Assembly: GCF_900110185.1 (NCBI RefSeq)
Contig: NZ_FOCT01000003.1
Coordinates: forward strand, 124,001-188,000
Source: Nitrosospira multiformis
GTDB taxonomy: Bacteria > Pseudomonadota > Gammaproteobacteria > Burkholderiales > Nitrosomonadaceae
Direction: 5' to 3'
DNA length: 64,000 nt
The position numbers and the translations under genes were made by a program. Under the pieces are notes generated by a model, which saw only the letters and a list, made by a program, of their open reading frames with translations, ran no database searches and was not told the origin of the DNA. Each line of letters begins with the position of its first letter. Position 1 is the first letter of the stretch. Positions 44,862-52,517 of the stretch are shown piece after piece.

Positions 44862-45713
44862 TTATGGATCCCCGCACTCCTGTTCATACCTTCTGTCCTC
44901 CTCCCTTCTTTCTGCCTCCTTTCGCTGTACCTCATAAAAAGCTTCTTGCTGAATACGTTCCAACTCTCTACCAGTATTATCCGCTAGTACTTGAATGGTT
45001 TGCCCAATGTTTTTCTCAAGAGACTTAAATTTGGCTAACGGGCTCGCAGGATCGTTATCCTTAATTACTTCCTCACCAAGTTCTTGCAAACGAACTTTTG
45101 CTAATGCATTGCCCTGGCCTGCAGAAAGCCGAAAATATTTTTTCGCTTCCTCGATACTTTTTGGTACACCGATCCCTGATTCATATCTAACCCCAAGTAA
45201 ATAATTCTCGGCTCCCTGTACCGTCTCAGTTTTTTTATCGTGCTGGGTTTTATCAACATAGGCAGGACTAACATTTTGCAATTTAGGGCTGGCAGCTGGC
45301 TTATTCTGCGTTACTTCACCCTGGACTTGCACTTGATCAAGCCGGGCTAGGCCAATTTTTGCCGAAGGGTTCCCAAGCTGGGCAGATATCTGATACCACC
45401 TTCGAGCCTCCTCGATATTTTTGGGAGCACACGTTCCTGTTTCATATTTAAAGCCCCGCTGATAGTATTTTTGCGCTAGAGATTGCACTTGGGCTTGCCC
45501 CTGAGCTTGCGCTTTAACTATTCCTTGAGCGTATGCTTGATCTTGAGCTATCGCTTGAGCTCGCGCTTGATCTAGAGTCTGCGCTTGAGTTTGAAGCGAA
45601 TGCCGTGGAATAGGAGTGGCGCATCCCGTTAAAGAGAGCAATGCAATTGTTAGTGAAACAAATAGGCTGTGAGAAGCTCTTGCTCGCTTCGCTATAATCC
45701 GATGATTAAGCAT
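44862..45713 (-). CDS. Sel1-repeat lipoprotein with Gln/Ala-rich segment
   Basis: 283 residues. Signal with lipobox (LFVSLTIALLSLTGCATP), so probably outer-membrane-anchored. Residues about 40-80 are an alternating Gln-Ala-rich stretch. Two Sel1-type helical repeats follow (YYQRGFKYETGTCAPKNIEEARRWYQISAQLGNPSAKIGLARL and YLLGVRYESGIGVPKSIEEAKKYFRLSAGQGNALAKVRLQEL), a fold used for protein-protein contacts. The C-terminus is strongly charged and coiled-coil-like (AERREEDRRYEQE). The partner is unknown. AT-rich relative to host genes, in keeping with an acquired region. Confidence 0.87.
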   Translation of the reverse strand: MLNHRIIAKRARASHSLFVSLTIALLSLTGCATPIPRHSLQTQAQTLDQARAQAIAQDQAYAQGIVKAQAQGQAQVQSLAQKYYQRGFKYETGTCAPKNIEEARRWYQISAQLGNPSAKIGLARLDQVQVQGEVTQNKPAASPKLQNVSPAYVDKTQHDKKTETVQGAENYLLGVRYESGIGVPKSIEEAKKYFRLSAGQGNALAKVRLQELGEEVIKDNDPASPLAKFKSLEKNIGQTIQVLADNTGRELERIQQEAFYEVQRKEAERREEDRRYEQECGDP

Positions 45714-45829
45714 ATTGCTCCCTATTTTGGCTGCTTATTAACGATGTTATGGCCTCTTGATTTTCGTGGGAGCCATCAATTGGTATTGCGGAATGTATGG
45801 TATCCCTTTGAGATGAAGGGGAACGATAG

Positions 45830-46050
45830 ATGTACCCGGCGCTTACGGAAGCGGCATCCAGAAAACTGTTGAGGTCGGTCGCAGCTGTGCCATTCCACAA
45901 TGTGTAGCGTGATGATCAGTATTGTTCCAGGTAGTGCCTACCACTAGACCAGCATGGTTGATATCTAAAGCCTGAGTGGAAGTAGCTCTGCTCAGCGTAT
46001 CGAGAGCAGTCATTGTAGTGCCATTTCACGAGGCAGGGTGGAGATCAGCA
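45830..46050 (-). pseudogene. Relic of a HAF-repeat exported protein gene
   Basis: Minus-strand translation in two frames gives ALDTLSRATSTQALDINHAGLVVGTTWNNTDHHAT and then LWNGTAATDLNSFLDAASVSAG. This is the HAF-repeat pattern (HATLWNGT.. DLG.. AxxINxxGxVVG) of exported proteins that often carry PEP-CTERM signals. A frameshift lies near 45900 and a stop near 46033, and both ends are lost. The rest of the 45714-46347 gap holds nothing I can support. Confidence 0.65.
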
Positions 46051-46256
46051 TCCCCTACTGCTTAGCCCATATTATTGATGACAAAAGCTGAACTGCTACT
46101 TTTGCTCTTCGCCATAAGTCCATTGTTTCTGATTCGATCTGCATTTCGATTGCGGGTTACGGATCGAATTTATTTAGTGCTAGTAGCCTTACAAGAAAAT
46201 CACTTCCTTGATGCTCAACACCAGAAAATTTTTGCCCTCCTAAAAAGTTACTCTCT

Positions 46257-46745
46257 TATACTCTTGCATGGAGAAGCGCGATACCGCAGGACGTAACAAG
46301 CCGTTTGAACAAAGTTTATTTTTATCTAAGGGAGAGGAAAGAGATATATGGCTGATAAAGAACAGAAACATGAAGTTGTTCCAGCGCAACCGCAAGAAAC
46401 CAAACCGCAGGAAACCGTAACACGAGTTTATGAGATAGGCGATGTCAGATACGTTGAGACTCAAGAATTCGGGTGCCAGTTGGCTAGTTGGGAGAGGAAG
46501 AGGCCCCAAGTCACCATTAATAACGGAAGAGAAATCCTGGGAGAGAAGTTTGTTCCTTTGCACTCCGAAAAGGCTGGGTTATTTGAATACAAAGTCTTCT
46601 GGTGCCTCGAATCCATTAGAAATGATCAGGGGACAAAGGACCAGCAAAACAAGGCTGTTCAGAAGTTTATTCATAAGCTAAGGAATTCATAAATGTCTTA
46701 AAGTTTGGCTGGCAGTTATAAAGCATGAATATTGCAGGAATTCGC
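46257..46745 (+). repeat. Segmental repeat, copy 2 (partner at 41690-42175)
   Basis: Second copy of the 0.5-kb direct repeat, containing the paralogous small protein gene and both flanks. It ends about 160 bp before the candidate attR. Confidence 0.85.
46348..46692 (+). CDS. Small hypothetical protein, paralogue 2
   Basis: 114 residues starting MADKEQKHEVVPAQPQETKPQETVTRVYEIGDVRYVETQEFGCQL. Closely related to the protein at 41779-42111, differing mainly in the leader and the last 20 residues (DQQNKAVQKFIHKLRNS). The shared block (REILGEKFVPLHSEKAGLFEYKVFWCLESI) is probably the functional part. No known domain. The ribosome site is GGGAGAGGAAAGAGATAT. Confidence 0.75.
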   Translation: MADKEQKHEVVPAQPQETKPQETVTRVYEIGDVRYVETQEFGCQLASWERKRPQVTINNGREILGEKFVPLHSEKAGLFEYKVFWCLESIRNDQGTKDQQNKAVQKFIHKLRNS

Positions 46746-46904
46746 ACCGAAGTTCCAAAGCAGGAATCGAACAGACTGAATGAGTTTGCTTGGGCTTGCT
46801 CCTCATCATCTTATGTTGCCCCCAACCTGGAACTCCAAGTGAACTCCAAAACCCAAGCTGATTGGATTTAAAAGCTCTATAAATCAGAGGGAAAAACGTT
46901 GAAT

Positions 46905-46971
46905 GGTGGAGGTTATAGATTTCCCCCGCTTCCACCATTTCCCCAAAGCCCAACTGTTCTCGTTGGGCTTT
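46905..46971 (+). other. Candidate attR: degraded ssrA 3' end with terminator
   Basis: The stretch near 46911-46935 (GGTTATAGATTTCCCCCGCTTCCACCA) resembles the 3' end of ssrA at 27857-27881 (GGTTCAATTCCCGCCGCCTCCACCA), with GCTTCCACCA matching GCCTCCACCA. It is followed at once by a strong terminator: AAAGCCCAAC (46945-46954) with GTTGGGCTTT (46962-46971) and a T-rich tail. A CCA end running directly into a terminator is what ssrA should look like without an insertion, so I read this as the displaced host end. Also present is an IR AATGGTGGA/TCCACCATT (46901-46909 and 46930-46938). Confidence 0.6.
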
Positions 46972-47122
46972 TTGTTGCCTGGAATGCCGGTGCTTCGCCC
47001 AGATTCCCTGAGGAACACTATCTGCGACAACATGGCTCAAGCCCATCAGGAGTGTTCACTTCGGTAGCATGCCAGGCGCGATTTCCGCTTTCGAAGTTTA
47101 GATAAAAAATACAGGTCGTTTC

Positions 47123-47869
47123 TCAGCCGCCGTCGCACCCGCCACAGCCACAACCGCTGCCCTCGCCAGAGGCGCCTTCTCCGCCTTCGCTTGCCTGATT
47201 GCCATCCACCGCGTAGTCATTATCGAGAGAATGTCGGAATCCGTCCGGAATGAGCAATCTTGCGTCTATTTCAAACAAGAACGGTAGCCGCTCCGGTTTC
47301 CTGGGGTCGATCCTTTCCCATTTGCAGGCGAGCCGCCAAGCTGTCTTCATTCCTGCATCGGCTCCACTGGTTGACGCCGTCGCTGCCGGTGCTCCGCTGG
47401 CCGGCACATGATGCAGGAAGCGGTTCAGGCCCTTGTTGCAGAATTCCGCATATTCGCGTGTGAACAGAATGAACTCGTGCCAGGCTGCATCCACCGCGTG
47501 CGAAGGCATCGATACCCTGCCGCCTCTCGCGGCATTGCACAATATGAAATATTGCCGCAACCCCAGCATGACCAGGGACAGTTGCTCCTCCGACAGGTGG
47601 GGATAGCGTTTCCTGACTCGCTCCGGGACGGGAGCCGGAAATTCATACGCACGGAGGTATTTTGTTCGCTCTGCGTCCTTGCTCCTCTGGATGCACCAGT
47701 AAACAAAGAAACCCAAGGCAACCAGCAGAAGCCACGAGTCCCGTATTAGGGACAGGAGAAAGCCGCCGCCGACGATCAGCCAGAACAGGTTTAGTTCCTG
47801 TTGGGGGCTGTCCAGTGGCGGCGCTGCCAGAATGTCTCTGTTCGAACATGAATTTCCCTGAGTATCCAT
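47123..47869 (-). CDS. Glycine-rich-domain-containing protein-like (DUF1399-like), membrane-anchored
   Basis: 248 residues. One or two N-terminal membrane segments (LFWLIVGGGFLLSLI, WLLLVALGFFVYWCIQ) are followed by a cytoplasmic-looking domain with YPHLSEEQLSLVMLGLRQYF and the hallmark VDAAWHEFILFTREYAEFCNKGLNRFLHHVP, as in plant and bacterial GRDP/DUF1399 proteins. The C-terminus GSGCGCGGCDGG is a striking Gly/Cys tail that might bind metal. Function unknown. The 5' end of this gene is repeated at about 54215-54250, showing it was beside the duplicated kinase module. Confidence 0.75.
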   Translation of the reverse strand: MDTQGNSCSNRDILAAPPLDSPQQELNLFWLIVGGGFLLSLIRDSWLLLVALGFFVYWCIQRSKDAERTKYLRAYEFPAPVPERVRKRYPHLSEEQLSLVMLGLRQYFILCNAARGGRVSMPSHAVDAAWHEFILFTREYAEFCNKGLNRFLHHVPASGAPAATASTSGADAGMKTAWRLACKWERIDPRKPERLPFLFEIDARLLIPDGFRHSLDNDYAVDGNQASEGGEGASGEGSGCGCGGCDGG

Positions 47870-48170
47870 GATTCACCTCCAATGCCGTGAAATGCCATGC
47901 TTGAGCCAGGCAAATCTCATCCAGCCTGATTTTTTGGGAACGGAATCAAGTATTCGCCGGGTGATAGCCGGTGGCAAGCACAGGGCTGCGTAGTTTCCTT
48001 ATGCAGGGGTGTGCAGAGGGAAGATGGGGATGCCGGGGGTGCGGTAAGGGCAAGGGTCAGGGAGAAATCGGGCTTTACCCGATGAAGAGCCGTTGTAGGC
48101 CTGGTCAAGATGTTTCTCGAGATCCGAACCGGGCTGTGAGAGCCATCGGGCACCATTCGCGGGCAGTATC

Positions 48171-48245
48171 CTAATCGGAAGACCGCTTGTCCTGCAGAGG
48201 GAAGCGTTGCAAAAAGGGCCGGGGAATGATGGCGGTTACTTTGTG
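48171..48245 (-). pseudogene. Stub of the second histidine kinase gene (last ~24 codons)
   Basis: Minus-strand KVTAIIPRPFLQRFPLQDKRSSD and a stop at 48171-48173 match the end of the kinase at 54556-55911 (KVTATIPRPFLQRFLLMRDKRSPN). Everything upstream in that kinase is gone, and the stub is fused to the 3' end of the response regulator, whose last codons (APTK) read into it in another frame. Confidence 0.85.
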
Positions 48246-48916
48246 GGGGCGAGGTTCATTCCCTCGGGTACTCCGGGCATCTCTGTCGGTATTCCACCCC
48301 CCAGAATGACGAGCAGATTGGGATTGTTCGTTTCTTCTTCCGGGAGGATCGCTTTCAGTTTCTGCCAGATATTATGCCCATGGGTGAGCACGGGGACCTC
48401 GCTCATCCCCATTCTGGATGCAATCCTGGCGGTATCATATTCACGGTGGCCGCTGAGCCACAACACTCGCTTTTCGCTTGGGGTAAGCAGCGCTAGCAGC
48501 GCTTCGAGCCAGGTCTTGCCTGGAAAGACCTTTTCGCCGTTCCCAACCCTGTGGATCGTTTTAAAGATCTCGGCCAGGTCAGCGGTCTTCATCAGATATC
48601 CATCCGCCCCGGCCTCCATTGCGCGGCGGACATACTGGCCCTCATCATGCATCGCGAGCATGAGTATGAAAAGTTTTCTATTCGGATAACGGGCCCAAAA
48701 CCGGGAGGCCAGTTCGATGCCATCCATGTCCGGCATGTGGGTGTCCAGCAGCACGAGGTCGATATCCGTTTTCTCCAGATAGTCCAGCGCTTCCTTTGCG
48801 CTCCCGGCTTCCGCCACTACCTTGAAGCAGGTCTGGGTTTCGAGCACGGCCCTGATGCCATAACGGAATGTGGAGTGATCGTCAACAATCAGTATCTTGA
48901 TGGGGAGGTTGAGCAT
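48236..48916 (-). CDS. NarL/LuxR-family response regulator, orphaned
   Basis: 226 residues. Receiver domain MLNLPIKILIVDDHSTFRYGIRAVLE with acceptor Asp in DLVLLDTHMPDMDG and Lys in GYLMKTADL. The C-terminal HTH is recognisable (LTPSEKRVLWLSGHREYDTARIASRMGMSEVPVLTHGHNIWQKLKAI). It is the duplicate of the regulator at 56008-56652, but with about a 12-residue different C-terminus created by fusion to a kinase stub. Both flanking kinases are deleted, so it must be driven by another kinase, for instance the intact copies elsewhere, or have lost function. Confidence 0.9.
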   Translation of the reverse strand: MLNLPIKILIVDDHSTFRYGIRAVLETQTCFKVVAEAGSAKEALDYLEKTDIDLVLLDTHMPDMDGIELASRFWARYPNRKLFILMLAMHDEGQYVRRAMEAGADGYLMKTADLAEIFKTIHRVGNGEKVFPGKTWLEALLALLTPSEKRVLWLSGHREYDTARIASRMGMSEVPVLTHGHNIWQKLKAILPEEETNNPNLLVILGGGIPTEMPGVPEGMNLAPTK

Positions 48917-49122
48917 GATGTGGATATCAGTCGTTGTAAAAAGGGTCGGGGAAGGGTGGCGGTCACCTTCGTGCTGCCCCGCGTGGAGGTAGTGATAGGC
49001 CGCTCGCCTGCCTCTTCCACGCGGGCTTTCATATTGCGCAGATCTGCTCTGCGTGAGCGACCGTCGACCTGATCCGTGAAGCGGCGCCAGGGTCAGCAGG
49101 ATGAGTTTTTGCCGGAGTCGAT
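48917..49122 (-). pseudogene. Histidine kinase gene with large internal deletion
   Basis: The minus strand begins like the kinase at 56645-57988 (AAAACTCATCCTGCT and CTGGCGCCGCTT in the first 15 codons), but its ATG is changed to ATC and the frame is broken. It then jumps directly to the last part: RSRRADLRNMKARVEEAGERPITTS... STKVTATLPRPFLQRLI. About 1.1 kb encoding the Cache sensor, H-box and most of the ATPase is missing. Confidence 0.88.
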
Positions 49123-49414
49123 GGTTCCATTATGCATCAGGCAGACGCATTGGCATCCATAGCGTTACGTAGATGGGCTGCATACATTTACGCTTTTCTT
49201 TCTTTTTTCGTTATCTGCGTTATCTGTTTCCCGGAAAAAGCGATTTCCCTCTCATCGGCAGCACCAACTCGCACCCGTAAACGTCTACGCAATTCTGCAT
49301 AGCTGGCGTACGTATTCCTGCACTTTTCCAGGCATTCGTTCAGGCGTGTAATACCTCAATTCGAGCCATGGTTCAAAGAATACAAGATCAACTTAAAAAA
49401 TAAGGGGAAAAGCA
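49123..49414. other. Intergenic stretch homologous to 57989-58205
   Basis: No gene seen. It aligns by eye with the region upstream of the intact kinase (shared CATCCATAGCG, TACATTTACG, TTTCGTTATCTGC, TGCATAGCTGGC, TACGTATTCCTGC), so the duplication extends to about 49345. It may contain the conserved promoter of the module. Confidence 0.7.
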
Positions 49415-49813
49415 ATGATCTCAAGAAAATGGACAACCTTTGTTTGCGTGCTGGCATTGGTTTTTAGCTCCGGGTGTTCAGTCTTCATGGCTGCCAAGCA
49501 GCCAGACAAGAAGAATGTTGATTTATTCCGTATGGGTACTCCTCGGACCATGCTTCTGGGAGAGTTTGGCCCCCCTGTAACAAGCGAGATAAGAAACGGC
49601 AGGAAATATGAAGTTTTCAAGTTCGTCCAAGGGTACAGCACTGGGGTAAAAGCTGGCAGGGCGCTTTTCCATGGAGCTGCCGATGTGATGACCCTGGGCT
49701 TATGGGAGGTCGTTGGCACCCCGGCCGAAGCTGTCTTTAGTGGCGATGAAATGGCATTTGAGGTTTCGTATGACCGGAATAATCGGATCAACCAGGTAAC
49801 GACAATAAAGTAA
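49415..49813 (+). CDS. Small lipoprotein of unknown function
   Basis: 132 residues with lipobox VFSSGCSVFMAAKQPDKK near residues 17-34, so an exported lipoprotein. The remainder contains RMGTPRTMLLGEFGPPVTSE and RKYEVFKFVQGYSTG, a pattern like SmpA/BamE-type small envelope domains (start of a helix, then Gly-rich beta text), but I am not certain. GAGGTCGT-like hydrophobic region (FHGAADVMTLGLWEVVGTPAEAVF) precedes the end. A ribosome site AAGGGGAAA lies upstream. No clear partner. Confidence 0.8.
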   Translation: MISRKWTTFVCVLALVFSSGCSVFMAAKQPDKKNVDLFRMGTPRTMLLGEFGPPVTSEIRNGRKYEVFKFVQGYSTGVKAGRALFHGAADVMTLGLWEVVGTPAEAVFSGDEMAFEVSYDRNNRINQVTTIK

Positions 49814-49940
49814 TAGCTGAAATCTTTAATAGCCATCCATCATTCAGCTTTGAAGTTTTTTCTCATATAAAAAGTGATGTTCCTGAGGCATTTTCCGAAA
49901 AAATTTGAATTCAGCTTTTAATTGTTCCACATTGAAAATC

Positions 49941-50636
49941 ATGCCAAATAAATACTTTTTTACTTCCGTTCTCATTGCCGCTGCTTTGATTCTCACTGGT
50001 TGTGCTACGCCTCAGCGGCCTCTTTCTCTTTCTGAAAGCACATTAGCCTCAAAAACCCATCGGATTGGTGTCGCCATGACGCCCCTGCCAAAGGTGGACA
50101 TGCAGTTACCGGGAGCCAGCTGTCTACTCTGTATCGCTGCCGCGACCTTGGCAAATTCCTCGCTTATCGATCACACACGCACATTGCCGCATGAGGATCT
50201 ACCGAAACTCAAGAACAGTCTGGCTGAACTGCTTCGCAAAAAGGGTTCCAATGTAATCGTGATCTCCGAAGACCTGGATATCAGCAAGCTGCCGGATTAC
50301 AACGGCAAAGGCACTGACATCGCCGAGAAAGATTTTTCGCCACTGAAGCAAAAATACAGCATCGACAAAGTTGTTCTGATCCAGATCACAGACCTGGGGA
50401 TGCTGCGGCCTTATTCCACCTATTTTCCCACGAGCGAGCCTCAAGCAATATTGAAAGGAGTGGGATCGATGGTCAGTCTTAACAACAACGCTTACGAATG
50501 GTACATGCCGGTGGAGCTGGCGAAGGGTTCAGAGGGTCCATGGGACGAGTCTCCGAATTTTCCGGGTTTAAGCAACGCCTACTTCCAGGTATTGGAAATG
50601 GGCAAAGACGCCTTTCTCAAGCCATTCAATAATTGA
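49941..50636 (+). CDS. Putative lipoprotein of unknown function
   Basis: 231 residues from ATG 49941, which begins a classic signal with lipobox (MPNKYFFTSVLIAAALILTGCATP); the longer start at 49905 would spoil the signal. After the anchor the chain shows DLPKLKNSLAELLRKKGSNVIVISEDLDISKLPDY and KYSIDKVVLIQITDLGMLRPYSTYFPTSEPQA, an alternating alpha/beta pattern that I do not recognise. It is followed by another exported protein gene 31 bp later and is probably co-transcribed with it. Confidence 0.8.
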   Translation: MPNKYFFTSVLIAAALILTGCATPQRPLSLSESTLASKTHRIGVAMTPLPKVDMQLPGASCLLCIAAATLANSSLIDHTRTLPHEDLPKLKNSLAELLRKKGSNVIVISEDLDISKLPDYNGKGTDIAEKDFSPLKQKYSIDKVVLIQITDLGMLRPYSTYFPTSEPQAILKGVGSMVSLNNNAYEWYMPVELAKGSEGPWDESPNFPGLSNAYFQVLEMGKDAFLKPFNN

Positions 50637-50667
50637 TGGCATGCTTATTCGAGGAGACTTTTCATTC

Positions 50668-51600
50668 ATGAGACCTGCACTGGCACGACAAATGATACAA
50701 ACGGCATTAGCTGCCGCAAGTGTCCTCACACTCGTTATCGTAATGTCTCCAGCAGAGGCTGATAGTGATGCACAATCCGGGGAGAGAACAGCCCCTGTAA
50801 GGTTGGGCCCAGAACAGAATTGGTCTGTCCGTCTACCGGAAGTCGACAAGGTGGTCTACAAGGGCGAGCTCATTCAAGACAACAAGAACGTTGAGACAAA
50901 CGGGATCCATTCCATCGATGTTCTTTACTCTCTGGCGTTTGTCACCGGGAAGTACATCAAGGAATATGGAAAAGATGAGGAGCTTCAGACTGAAGCTGAC
51001 AAGGTACTCCTCCCATACCGAACTGCACTGGGCAATTTCACATATAGGGAATTGGTGCAGCGAGGATTGAATAAGACAGCGGTGGGCGGCAGCAAGAAAT
51101 GGGTTGAGTTCAATGCCCCATCCGTAGCTGAATGGGTAGTTGAAGTAACGCCATCCTTCATCCTTACTCAAGACCAGAGTGCCATCGTTCTGAATAACCA
51201 CATTTCCATCTATGCTCCCGGTTCACCTTCAGAGCCCCTTTATAAAAATCTCATCAGGATTGTTTCCGATCCAAGAGATGAACCGGACCCTGCTGGTTTC
51301 TGGATGATGGGCGGGAGTGAAAGACTGAAAGAGGAGAGCGCTAATCTCTTCGCACGATCTTTAGAAATCGCCTGGGGGCAAATAGATAATGCTTCCCCCA
51401 AGGATGACCCAGCCCATCCAAAGACGATACGGTATCGTCAAGGAAAATCCGAAAAGATGGAACGGGCAGGGGTAATTGATATGAGATGCAATCGCGCGGT
51501 GGTCAGGACCTTGAGGGGCTGGCTCATGTCTGTTCCTCTGGCAAGGGGGGACGCAACTGGGAACGAATGTGACAATAAACTCAGCAAAAACCTTTATTGA
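50668..51600 (+). CDS. Exported protein of unknown function
   Basis: 310 residues from ATG 50668 with a likely signal peptide (MRPALARQMIQTALAAASVLTLVIVMSPAEAD); GAGGAGA lies upstream, and an alternative ATG is at 50641. The mature part includes RLPEVDKVVYKGELIQDNKN, KYIKEYGKDEELQTEADKVLLPYRTALGNFTYRELVQRGL and a C-terminal region with two Cys. No domain recognised. Short spacing after the lipoprotein gene suggests one transcript and perhaps a joint envelope function. Confidence 0.75.
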   Translation: MRPALARQMIQTALAAASVLTLVIVMSPAEADSDAQSGERTAPVRLGPEQNWSVRLPEVDKVVYKGELIQDNKNVETNGIHSIDVLYSLAFVTGKYIKEYGKDEELQTEADKVLLPYRTALGNFTYRELVQRGLNKTAVGGSKKWVEFNAPSVAEWVVEVTPSFILTQDQSAIVLNNHISIYAPGSPSEPLYKNLIRIVSDPRDEPDPAGFWMMGGSERLKEESANLFARSLEIAWGQIDNASPKDDPAHPKTIRYRQGKSEKMERAGVIDMRCNRAVVRTLRGWLMSVPLARGDATGNECDNKLSKNLY

Positions 51601-51817
51601 AGGCTGAATTTACTGGAATAGCTTTCTTCCTTGAGCAGTCCGAGGCGCTGTAGGCAAAACAATGTAAGCTTTATGCTGCCTGAAAACCACTTGAGAAAGT
51701 AAGTGGCTAAACAGATGACTCAACTTGCAGCCGATCCCTCCATTCCTGGAGGAGTTTCTTCGGTTCTTGGAGCGGCCCCTTTCGTTTGAAGAGGTTCACT
51801 GTTCCAGGCGCAGGTTT

Positions 51818-52504
51818 TCACGTTGATAGCCCTTTGTCCATTTTTCGCACTCCATCGACATCCGGGTTCCCATATCGCCTTATAGCTTCCCTGAGAAATT
51901 CAGTATTACCGTTCAGCTCCAGCTTCCAACCAATGTTATTGCAGTGGCAATTAACTGTTGCTAGCTTTATTCCAAGCTCTTGGGCGATCTGTTCTCTCGT
52001 CATCCATTTTCCGAACAAACGCAGGACTTGCTCTTCCTTAGGAGTCAGAGCTACTCCACTAGGCCGTTTTGGTACTTCCGGCAAATCTTGATCCATATAA
52101 ATTCCCCCCGCCATGACAATATCAATTGCTTCCTTGATAACTGGAATGTCTGATGTTTTCAATACATACCCGCGTGCCCCAGCCTCCTTTGATAGTCTCA
52201 CGACCTCTATATTCTCATCTGCCGTATACACAAGGATAGCTAAATCGGGATAGAGGTCACTAAATTCAGCAGTCAGGGCTATGCCGCCATCATTAGTTTT
52301 CACTCCTTTTTCATCCGGTAAACGAATATCCATGATCACAAGGTCGACCTCGTTGCTTCCCATAACGACCCTTGCTTCTTCAATGTTCTTGGCTGTGCCT
52401 ACCACCTTGAATTGGGGTACTGTATTTAGATAATCACGCAAGGCGTGAACTATTGGCGGATGATCTTCAACAATGACAATCTTGATGGATTGTGTATTAG
52501 TCAT
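51818..52504 (-). CDS. NarL/LuxR-family response regulator
   Basis: 228 residues. Receiver KIVIVEDHPPIVHALRDYLN with acceptor Asp in DLVIMDIRLPDEKG and Lys in GYVLKTSDI. The C-terminal HTH reads LTPKEEQVLRLFGKWMTREQIAQELGIKLATVNCHCNNIGWKLEL. It follows the kinase at 52518-53915 by 13 bp and is surely its partner. It is only distantly like the two regulators at 48236 and 56008, so this is an older member of the family. Confidence 0.92.
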   Translation of the reverse strand: MTNTQSIKIVIVEDHPPIVHALRDYLNTVPQFKVVGTAKNIEEARVVMGSNEVDLVIMDIRLPDEKGVKTNDGGIALTAEFSDLYPDLAILVYTADENIEVVRLSKEAGARGYVLKTSDIPVIKEAIDIVMAGGIYMDQDLPEVPKRPSGVALTPKEEQVLRLFGKWMTREQIAQELGIKLATVNCHCNNIGWKLELNGNTEFLREAIRRYGNPDVDGVRKMDKGLST

Positions 52505-52517
52505 GATTTATTAGTGA

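Noticed and set aside
46075-46296. 73-residue hydrophobic frame upstream of the small paralogue
   Set aside because: It overlaps the start of the duplicated segment but is not open in the other copy; no ribosome site.
46901-46938. A tRNA gene near the right end of the island
   Set aside because: The inverted repeat AATGGTGGA/TCCACCATT resembles an acceptor stem, but the enclosed sequence is only about 20 nt and cannot fold as a tRNA; it fits an ssrA 3' remnant better.
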